Shown: piece by piece, positions 31,148 through 37,418 of the stretch
How positions within the stretch are numbered: the first letter of the stretch is position 1
Layout of the letters: each line of letters starts with the position of its first letter
Assembly: GCA_013821475.1 (NCBI GenBank)
Contig: JACDGU010000007.1
Span: 1 to 37,418 of the forward strand
Reading direction: 5' to 3'
DNA: 37,418 bases
DNA from: Solirubrobacterales bacterium
GTDB taxonomy: Bacteria > Actinomycetota > Thermoleophilia > Solirubrobacterales > 70-9
Made by a program: the position numbers and the translations under genes
The notes under the pieces: generated by a model
What the model saw: the letters and a program-made list of their open reading frames with translations, nothing else
Told to the model about the DNA's origin: nothing
The model's database searches: none

Positions 31148-32005
31148 TCATCCAACTCCTCTCGAAAGGGGCTTGGGCTCGACGAACGGGCGACTGCGCG
31201 AGCCGCTCGGCTCGAGCCAGAGGTAGGCGACCGCGACGATCGCCACCGAGTAGGCGATCGACCCCGGCACCCACATCACGCCAGCGGCAAACTGCTGATC
31301 GGTAAACGCCGAGATGTGCCCGAGACGGCTCGCCTCATCGGCATAGGCCGAGTAGATCGGGGACCCAGCCAGGGCCAGGACAATCGCCAGCACCCAGCCG
31401 ACGACCATCGTCGATCCGAGGTAGGCCAGCTTGCCGATCTCGCTGAGGGTCGAGCGCCAGGGCGGCGAGTAGACGACCCTGGTCCAGAACAGGAGCGCGG
31501 TGGCGAAGAAGATGAGGTGCTCGAACGCATGGACGAACTCCAAGCGCAGAGCGGCGTCGTAGAGAACCGGCAGGTGCCAGGCGCAGAAGGTGAGGTTGAA
31601 GAGGAGCCAGGAGGCGAGGCCGCCGCCGCAGAAGCTCGCGACCCCTCGCAGCCAGCCCCAGCGCGGGGCGGCGATGGCGCCGGCGACAGAACGGCGATAG
31701 GCGAGCGGAAAGCCCCGCCACATCCGGTTCCAGGGCCGGGCCAGCGCCAGCAGTGGCGCCGCCACGCCGATCAGGAGGATGTGCTGGACCATGTGGACCC
31801 AGAAGAGTTCGTCGGCCAGGCGGTCGACAGGCGAGTCGAGGGCAACCAGGATCGCGAGCAGGCCGGCGACGAAGGCGGCGGTGCGCCAGGACCCACCGGC
31901 CGGCCGCCGGTGGCGGCCACCGAGCCAGTAGAGCAGTGCCGCCCCCAGCACCCAGAGCAGGGCCGGGCCGCCGGTCCAGTCGAGGGGAGTGGTCAGTGCG
32001 GCCAA
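31148..32005 (-). CDS. ctaG: Cytochrome c oxidase assembly factor CtaG (caa3 type)
   Basis: A 285-aa integral membrane protein of the caa3_CtaG family, with about seven spans. Family motifs: LDSPVDRLADELFWVHMVQH (about 57-76), the intramembrane AWHLPVLYDA, HAFEHLIFFATALLFW, and a C-terminal TDQQFAAGVMWVPG. CtaG is needed for assembly of the copper site (CuB) in subunit I in Bacillus-type oxidases. The start lies 3 bases after the subunit III stop, and the stop is one base before the 44-aa peptide gene. Confidence 0.9.
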   Translation of the reverse strand: MAALTTPLDWTGGPALLWVLGAALLYWLGGRHRRPAGGSWRTAAFVAGLLAILVALDSPVDRLADELFWVHMVQHILLIGVAAPLLALARPWNRMWRGFPLAYRRSVAGAIAAPRWGWLRGVASFCGGGLASWLLFNLTFCAWHLPVLYDAALRLEFVHAFEHLIFFATALLFWTRVVYSPPWRSTLSEIGKLAYLGSTMVVGWVLAIVLALAGSPIYSAYADEASRLGHISAFTDQQFAAGVMWVPGSIAYSVAIVAVAYLWLEPSGSRSRPFVEPKPLSRGVG

Positions 32006-32008
32006 GGC

Positions 32009-32608
32009 TCAGAGGAGGTAGAGGATGATCCAAGCGAGGACGCCGATCGCCGCCAGCAGGCCCCAGTACATCGCGCCCGGCACGAAGCCCTCGGGAACCG
32101 CCGACCCCTCGCGCCCGCGATTACGCAGACCGGCGGCGAAGGCGATCTCGACCCTGTAGAGCGCCAGCAGGGTGGCGACGACATAGAGGATGGTCCAGCC
32201 GAAGAAGACGCTCGCGTAGCCACCGCTCTGGGGCCCGAAGGGAATGTGTGCGTACTCGACCGCCTGGGCGGCGCAGGCGAAGAGCCCCAGGACCAGGGCG
32301 ATACCGGAAGGGACGACCCAACCCCCGCGCCCCTGTTTGGAGACGCGCGCCGCGTAACCGAACGCGAGAGCGCTGAGGACGAGGGCGGCGGCGATCGCGA
32401 TCCCGTAGCCGCTCGGCGGTTCGACCCCGGCCGGCCGCCAGAGGCCGTTGCTGTCGAGCGAGCGCAGGTAGAAGTAGGCGAAGACAAAGCCGAAGAAGAA
32501 CATCACCGTGGCGCCGCCGACCAGCCCGAAGCCGATCCGGTCGATGCGCTCGTGCAGCTCCGGGGTCTCGGCGTAGGACTCGGGTGCTTGGCTGGTCACG
32601 TCGGGCAT
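32009..32608 (-). CDS. ctaE: Cytochrome c oxidase subunit III
   Basis: A 199-aa protein with five membrane helices, the short form of subunit III. Landmarks: GFGLVGGATVMFFFGFVFAY (first helix), CAAQAVEYAH (conserved Glu and His), FFGWTILYVVATLLALYRV, and a final helix at the C-terminus. It supports proton uptake and stability of subunit I. It lies 7 bases downstream of ctaD and 3 bases upstream of ctaG. Confidence 0.88.
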   Translation of the reverse strand: MPDVTSQAPESYAETPELHERIDRIGFGLVGGATVMFFFGFVFAYFYLRSLDSNGLWRPAGVEPPSGYGIAIAAALVLSALAFGYAARVSKQGRGGWVVPSGIALVLGLFACAAQAVEYAHIPFGPQSGGYASVFFGWTILYVVATLLALYRVEIAFAAGLRNRGREGSAVPEGFVPGAMYWGLLAAIGVLAWIILYLL

Positions 32609-32615
32609 CTCGTTC

Positions 32616-34499
32616 CTATCCGGGCGCCGGCGCCTCGGCCGGCGGTGCAGGTGGCAGCGCCACCGGCGGGACCCCGTAGTCGTAGGGATCGGTATTGATC
32701 ACCGGTGGGCGCTCGAAATTTTCGACCGGCACCGGAGTCGGCAGCTGCCACTCCAGCGAGTGCGAGTCCCAGGGGTTGGCCGGGGCTGGGATCCGCTTGA
32801 TCACCAGCGAATAGACGACGTTGAAGAGAAAGATCAACATCGAGGCGCCGAGCACGAAAGCGGAGACCGAGACCCAGTCGTTGAGCGGCTGCAGGTGGCT
32901 GGGGTAGGTCACCACACGTCGCGCCATCCCCATCAGGCCCAGCGCGAAGAGCGGCGCGAAGGTCGAGTTGAAGGCGATGAACATCGTCCAGAAGTGGATC
33001 TTGCCGAGCTTTTCGTTCAGCGCCACGCCGAACATCTTCGGCACCCAGTAGTAGATGCCGGCAAAGAAAGCGAAGACCAGGCCGCCCATGATCGTGTAGT
33101 GGAAGTGGGCCATGACGAAGAAGCTGCCGTGGGTGGCGACGTCGCTGGGCACGTCGGAGAGGAAGACTCCCGAGGCCCCGCCAATGAAGAAGTTGAAGAA
33201 CCAGGCGAGGCAGAACAGCATCGGCACCGTGTAGCGGATCTTCGCCCGCCAGAGGGTTCCCATTCCGGCGAGGAAGACGAGCCCGGTCGGGATCGAGATC
33301 GCCTCAGTCGAGAACATGTAGAACGGTCGCAGCGAGGAGTTGAGGCCGCTGACGAAGAGATGGTGCTGCCAGACGAAGAAGCTGAGCAGGGCGACGCCGA
33401 GGATCCCGGCGACGGCGGTCCGGTACCCCCACAACGGCTTGCGGGCAAATACGGGCAGGATCTCGAGGATGATCCCGAATCCGGGGAGGGCGAGGACGTA
33501 GACCTCGGGGTGACCGAAGAACCAGAACAGGTTCTGGAACAGGTAGGGGCTGCCGCCACCGCTAGAGAGGAAAAATGAGGTCTGGACACTGCGGTCGAAG
33601 GCGACCATCAGGAGCGCTGCGATCAGCACCGGGGCCGCCAAGACCATCAGGATGCCGGTGCTGATCGCGCCCCAGCAAAAGATCGGCAGGCGCCCCCAGG
33701 TCAGGCCGGGGGCGCGCATGGTGATGGTGGTGACGATCATGTTGATCCCCAGCAGGGTCATCGAGAGCCCGACCAGCCCGAAAAAGAAGATGTAGGAGTC
33801 GAAACCGAAGTTGGCCTCGTCGTTGAGCGGCGCGTAGCCCGTCCATCCGGTCGGGAAGCCACCGAAGAAGAGGGTGGTCATCAGGATCGCCCCGGCGGCC
33901 ATCAGCAGCCAGAAGGTGAGCGACTCGATCCGCGGGAAGGCCATCCGCCGGGCGCCGATCATCAGCGGCAGGAAGTAGTTGGCGAACGGGCCGAGGATGC
34001 CCGAGGTCATGATCCCCATCATCATCGTGCCGTGGAGGCCGACCAGGGTCAGGTAATTACCGGCGCCGAAGAGCTGCGGCGAGGGTCGCAGCAGCTCGGC
34101 CCGGATCAGCATCGCGTTCATCCCGGCGATGAAGAAGAAGAATCCGATCCCGATCAGGTACTGGATGCCGACGACCTTGTGATCGGTGCAGAGGGTGAAG
34201 TAACGGCCGACTCCGCCCTCCTCCTTTTCCGCCTGGGTCGCGGGACCGCCGAGCATCCGTGAGAACGGGTAGTTGAGGAAGCCGAGCCCGGCCACGAAGC
34301 CGATCACCGCGAACAGATAGCCGAGCAGCAAGGCGACGTCGTTCTGGTTGGTGTCGGCGAAGTATTCGAGGCTCGGCGCGTGGATCTGGTGCCCCAGCCA
34401 CCATCCGAAGTAGAAGCCGACGATCCCCAGCAGGATCCCGCTGAGGAGGTTAAAACCGATCAGCCGCCGCCAGAGCGGTTTCACGACCGCTTCGCTCAT
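32616..34499 (-). CDS. ctaD: Cytochrome c oxidase subunit I
   Basis: The 627-aa catalytic subunit. All metal ligands are present: heme a ligand His156 in GLHGTMMMG; CuB ligands His330 with cross-linked Tyr334 in FFGHPEVYVLALPGFG and His379-His380 in VWQHHLF; and heme a3 and heme a ligands His465 and His467 in AHFHYTIMGG. The GHPE Glu marks an A-type oxidase that reduces O2 to water and pumps protons. An N-terminal extension with two extra hydrophobic spans (about 12-35 and 55-78) precedes the conserved core at about residue 100. The start overlaps the subunit II gene by 4 bases. Confidence 0.96.
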   Translation of the reverse strand: MSEAVVKPLWRRLIGFNLLSGILLGIVGFYFGWWLGHQIHAPSLEYFADTNQNDVALLLGYLFAVIGFVAGLGFLNYPFSRMLGGPATQAEKEEGGVGRYFTLCTDHKVVGIQYLIGIGFFFFIAGMNAMLIRAELLRPSPQLFGAGNYLTLVGLHGTMMMGIMTSGILGPFANYFLPLMIGARRMAFPRIESLTFWLLMAAGAILMTTLFFGGFPTGWTGYAPLNDEANFGFDSYIFFFGLVGLSMTLLGINMIVTTITMRAPGLTWGRLPIFCWGAISTGILMVLAAPVLIAALLMVAFDRSVQTSFFLSSGGGSPYLFQNLFWFFGHPEVYVLALPGFGIILEILPVFARKPLWGYRTAVAGILGVALLSFFVWQHHLFVSGLNSSLRPFYMFSTEAISIPTGLVFLAGMGTLWRAKIRYTVPMLFCLAWFFNFFIGGASGVFLSDVPSDVATHGSFFVMAHFHYTIMGGLVFAFFAGIYYWVPKMFGVALNEKLGKIHFWTMFIAFNSTFAPLFALGLMGMARRVVTYPSHLQPLNDWVSVSAFVLGASMLIFLFNVVYSLVIKRIPAPANPWDSHSLEWQLPTPVPVENFERPPVINTDPYDYGVPPVALPPAPPAEAPAPG

Positions 34500-35323
34500 C
34501 CAGCCCTCCTCTCAGGTTCGGGGAAGTAGTGCGTCGAGTATTTTGGAAGGGCCTTGGTCGCCGGGGCGAAGACCCGTTTCTGTTCTTCGATCCATTCGCC
34601 GAAGGCGCTTTCGCTCACCACCTGGCCGGTGTCGAACATGTAGCCGTGCCAGAGGCCGCAGAGCTCCGAGCAGCGGAGTTCGAACGACATTTCCTGGCGT
34701 GGTTCGACGAAGGCGACGTTGTCGACGCCCGGGTTGGCGTCGGCCTTGACCCCCAGCCGCGGCGCCCAGAAGGAATGGATGACGTCGAGCGAGGTGACGT
34801 GGAATTCGACCTTTTTGCCGACGGGCAGCTCGAGGTGTGCGGTCTCGACGCCGCCGTAAGTCGGATAGCGATAGGTGAACTCCCACTGCTGGGCGATCAC
34901 CTGGACCGGTAGCACATCGCCGGAGAGCTTGAACGCCGGTTCCGGACCCTGGCCGCCGCCAGCCCCGGCATCGGCCAGCTCGACGGTCCCGAAGGTGGCG
35001 AGGAAGAGGACAATGACCGTGGTCCCGGCCAGCCACGGAATGTGGACGGCGCGATTGTCGCGGGTCGCCACCCCTTCCTCGGACGGCTCCCCCTGGCGCC
35101 TGAAGACGATCATCGCGTAGGCGAAGTAGACGATGATCGCGACCGCGATCGGGGTCACGATCCCGAGCAGCAAAGTGTCGTCGAAGAGCTGGTTGGCGGC
35201 GGCGCTGGTCGCGTCTCCGGGCGGCAGCGTCGGGGCGATCACCGCCACGACGATCGGGGTCAGGATCGCGCTCAACACGAACCAGGCGATCGCGATCCGG
35301 CGGATGTGGTTCGGCTCGTTCAA
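34496..35323 (-). CDS. ctaC: Cytochrome c oxidase subunit II
   Basis: A 275-aa protein with N-terminal membrane helices (about 10-30, 50-74 and 97-115) and an outside cupredoxin domain. The CuA site is complete: His183 in VIHSFWAP, and Cys218, Cys222, His226 and Met229 in CSELCGLWHGYMF. No cytochrome c domain is fused, so electrons come from a separate donor. It starts one base after the stop of the upstream cupredoxin-like gene and overlaps ctaD by 4 bases (ATGA), so the genes are tightly coupled. Confidence 0.94.
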   Translation of the reverse strand: MNEPNHIRRIAIAWFVLSAILTPIVVAVIAPTLPPGDATSAAANQLFDDTLLLGIVTPIAVAIIVYFAYAMIVFRRQGEPSEEGVATRDNRAVHIPWLAGTTVIVLFLATFGTVELADAGAGGGQGPEPAFKLSGDVLPVQVIAQQWEFTYRYPTYGGVETAHLELPVGKKVEFHVTSLDVIHSFWAPRLGVKADANPGVDNVAFVEPRQEMSFELRCSELCGLWHGYMFDTGQVVSESAFGEWIEEQKRVFAPATKALPKYSTHYFPEPERRAG

Positions 35324-35324
35324 C

Positions 35325-35987
35325 TCAGACCACTTCGAGGAAGCCGTCCATGTAGCCGATGGTCTGCATCGCGCCGCCGAATCCAGCGAGGAAGCCGGCA
35401 GCGCAGGGCACGAAGCACTGCCAGCGGTAGCGGCCGGGCTTGCCGGTGCGGATCGTGAAGGTGATCGTTTCGTGCGCCTGCTTCAACGAGCACGGACCTT
35501 CTTCGCATTGATTTTCGGCTTCTTCGGGCACGCCTTTGAGCGGTACGATCAGCCCGATCTGGGGCACCGCGAAGGTGTGGGAGGCTTCTTCGGGAGGGAT
35601 CGTCTTCATCGACTTGCCGTCGACCAGCATCGTGCCCCCGACGGTTCCCTGCACCTGCGAGAGAAAGGGGTTGCGCAGACCGCTGTCGCCGTCGAACTGG
35701 TAGACGGTGACGTGGACCAGCGCGTGGGCCGGGACCTTGTAGATCGTGCTGTGGATCCACCTGCCTTCGGCGTCCTTGATCAGGTAGGAGACCCAGGGCG
35801 CTTCTTCCCCCTGGGTTCCGACCGCCGCCTCGGTCTTGAGGGTCAGCTGGGCTTCGTGAGCTGCGGTGGGGATAGCCGCAACCGTCGGCGGCTCGGTCAC
35901 CAGGTTCGCGACGTAGAGCGTGATCAGCCCCGCGGCGACAACCACCACGATGCCGACAACCGAGATCCTCGCCCACAGCGAACCCAT
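35325..35987 (-). CDS. Membrane-anchored cupredoxin-like protein before subunit II
   Basis: A 220-aa protein counted from the ATG at 35987, which has AAGGG 6-7 bases upstream; a GTG at 35993 is less well placed. One N-terminal membrane anchor is followed by a beta-rich domain. Numbered from 35993, it holds His139 in SHTFAVPQIG, an extra Cys pair NQCEEGPC, and a C-terminal RWQCFVPCAAGF with Cys193 and Cys197 placed as in CuA. The position of the CuA His is Phe201, so a normal CuA centre is unlikely. It may carry a different copper site or act as a chaperone or extra subunit. First gene after the operon promoter. Confidence 0.7.
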   Translation of the reverse strand: MGSLWARISVVGIVVVVAAGLITLYVANLVTEPPTVAAIPTAAHEAQLTLKTEAAVGTQGEEAPWVSYLIKDAEGRWIHSTIYKVPAHALVHVTVYQFDGDSGLRNPFLSQVQGTVGGTMLVDGKSMKTIPPEEASHTFAVPQIGLIVPLKGVPEEAENQCEEGPCSLKQAHETITFTIRTGKPGRYRWQCFVPCAAGFLAGFGGAMQTIGYMDGFLEVV

Positions 35988-36046
35988 AAGCACCCTTCAT
36001 GCAACCCAGCATGTTAGTCAGCGTCCTTAGACGAGACGCCAGCGAC

Positions 36047-36076
36047 AACCTAGACCAGGAAGGAGTCGACCGTCAA
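36047..36076 (-). promoter_or_regulatory. Probable promoter of the cytochrome oxidase operon
   Basis: On the minus strand TTGACG (36076-36071) and TAGGTT (36052-36047) are 18 bases apart, a strong actinobacterial vegetative pair. Transcription would begin near 36040, about 50 bases before the cupredoxin-like ATG. The small genes further upstream are thus outside this unit. Confidence 0.55.
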
Positions 36077-36132
36077 CAATTCTTTTGCCAACTTCACCGC
36101 GCCGAGCGGCAGGCGGGGATTTCTCGGCGGCC

Positions 36133-36317
36133 CTATGGGCGGCGACGTCGCTCCACACGAGCGCGTCGCCGCTCGCGCAGGGCAGCCCACTGTCGCCGCG
36201 TGTGGCCGTCGGCAAACGGTCGGCGCAGCCGGGCGGGAGCGAGCATTACGACTGCCAAGACCGCGACGAGAATCAGCCCGGCGATGATGCAGACGTCACT
36301 AGCGTCGTGGTGGACAT
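36133..36317 (-). pseudogene. Small single-span membrane protein (family copy 3), frameshifted
   Basis: An ATG at 36317 behind GAGGA opens MSTTTLVTSASS and stops after 14 codons. A neighbouring frame continues as CIIAGLILVAVLAVVMLAP, then ARLRRPFADGHTRRQWAALR, ending in an Arg-rich tail with TAG at 36135-36133. The membrane helix and the PARLxRPFAxGHTxRQ segment match copy 2 at 30084. A one-base sequencing or assembly error would restore a protein of about 60 aa, so this may be a live gene. Confidence 0.55.
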
Positions 36318-36363
36318 CGTTCCTCTATACCCGCTGCGAGCACCTGCAACCTGCCCCGGGAGC

Positions 36364-36501
36364 CTATTCTCGGCGGGCGTGCCGACCCCGGAACAGCAGA
36401 ACCTGGCAGACGATCACGCCGACGACGAGTGCGATAGAGAGGCCAGCGACGATTCGTCGCAGCGTTCCAATCAAGATGGCAAGCAGCATCGCCTCGGTCA
36501 T
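36364..36501 (-). CDS. 45-aa membrane peptide
   Basis: An ATG at 36501 with GGGAAG upstream gives TEAMLLAILIGTLRRIVAGL, then SIALVVGVIVCQVLLF and tail RGRHARRE. It is one or two short hydrophobic segments with a positive end. It precedes copy 3 of the small membrane family by 46 bases on the same strand. A frame that ends exactly over its start (TGA overlapping ATG) is open upstream. Function unknown. Confidence 0.45.
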   Translation of the reverse strand: MTEAMLLAILIGTLRRIVAGLSIALVVGVIVCQVLLFRGRHARRE

Positions 36502-36748
36502 GTGACTTCCCGTTCAGCGTACAGTCGACCTCGACTCCTGCTTTGGATCTCGAAAACCATCTCCATAGCCCTTCTGCCCAGGGCAAGCTCGGTGATGGGT
36601 GTGGGCCCGAGCTGGTTCGGCGCCGTGCTTACATCTCCGACCTCGGCGGCCTCGGGTTGTGAACTCGACTCGCAGGATCGCGCCGGTCGGTGGTCGAGGA
36701 AGAGTCAGTAGACGAGGGGCCGAACGCATTGCGGACACATCTCCGAGC
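36502..36748. other. Intergenic stretch, possible gene tail
   Basis: The minus strand has one open frame with coherent composition (LGPTPITELALGRRAMEM, then VFEIQSRSRGRLYAE) whose TGA overlaps the ATG at 36501. It has no clear start and no recognised family. Nothing else is visible. Confidence 0.3.

Positions 36749-37418
<670 letters not shown>

Noticed and set aside
31133-32698. 521-codon + strand ORF
   Set aside because: Antisense to ctaG and ctaE, which have clear membrane topology and family motifs.

Overview
The window looks like a chromosomal piece of a high-GC actinobacterium, most likely a soil Thermoleophilia (Solirubrobacterales-like). That placement is an inference from GC-rich codons, short intergenic gaps, GTG/TTG starts, RTX-type and YWTN-type secreted proteins, and caa3/aa3-type oxidase genes with CtaG. 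No phylogeny was run. No integrase, transposase, CRISPR array or rRNA is present. The last 90 bases are pure G, almost certainly a sequencing artefact, so the right edge is not a real junction.

Layout. (1) 1-3060, minus: tRNA-Thr(TGT), a divergent arginyl-tRNA-synthetase-like protein and a fused PabA-PabB aminodeoxychorismate synthase that runs off the left edge; the last two overlap (TGATG). (2) 3060-3391: a structured intergenic stretch with a 24-bp inverted repeat. (3) 3392-9673, minus: a fatty-acid desaturase plus epoxide-hydrolase-like pair, a polar amino-acid ABC transporter (binding protein, permease, ATPase) and a PhoD-like phosphatase. (4) 9700-18700: intact genes (two secreted NlpC/P60-like proteins, one behind a c-di-AMP riboswitch; two methyltransferases; a TauE/SafE permease; a succinate-semialdehyde-type dehydrogenase; a DUF2236 oxygenase) mixed with remains of dead genes (acyl-CoA synthetase, MalY/PatB aminotransferase, cupin, DUF3237).

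(5) 18737-23076: small, poorly known genes. These include a DUF1801 protein, a membrane coiled-coil protein, a 24-residue membrane peptide, DUF6458, a two-gene nucleotidyltransferase cassette resembling a toxin-antitoxin pair, a Lys/Ala-rich histone-H1-like protein and DUF1622. Broken RTX, thioredoxin-reductase and peptide-binding-protein pieces lie among them. (6) 23370-28800: a multiply broken GGDEF-EAL gene, then three secreted proteins of lower GC lying between two copies of a direct repeat with a tRNA-3'-half look, then an hsdR fragment.

(7) 28855-36501: two small operons and a complete cytochrome c oxidase locus, transcribed leftward in the order cupredoxin-like protein, CtaC (II), CtaD (I), CtaE (III), CtaG, a 44-aa membrane peptide and SCO1, behind a recognisable promoter. 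A family of small single-span membrane proteins (29837, 30084, 36317) lies on both sides of this locus. (8) 36749-37328: a frameshifted secreted repeat protein reaching into the poly-G tract.

How the genes work together. The oxidase locus carries the structural subunits, the copper chaperone and the assembly factor for a terminal oxidase. The ABC genes form one importer. The riboswitch links one wall-hydrolase-like gene to c-di-AMP. Much of the centre is decayed, so its fragments should not be read as functions the cell still has.
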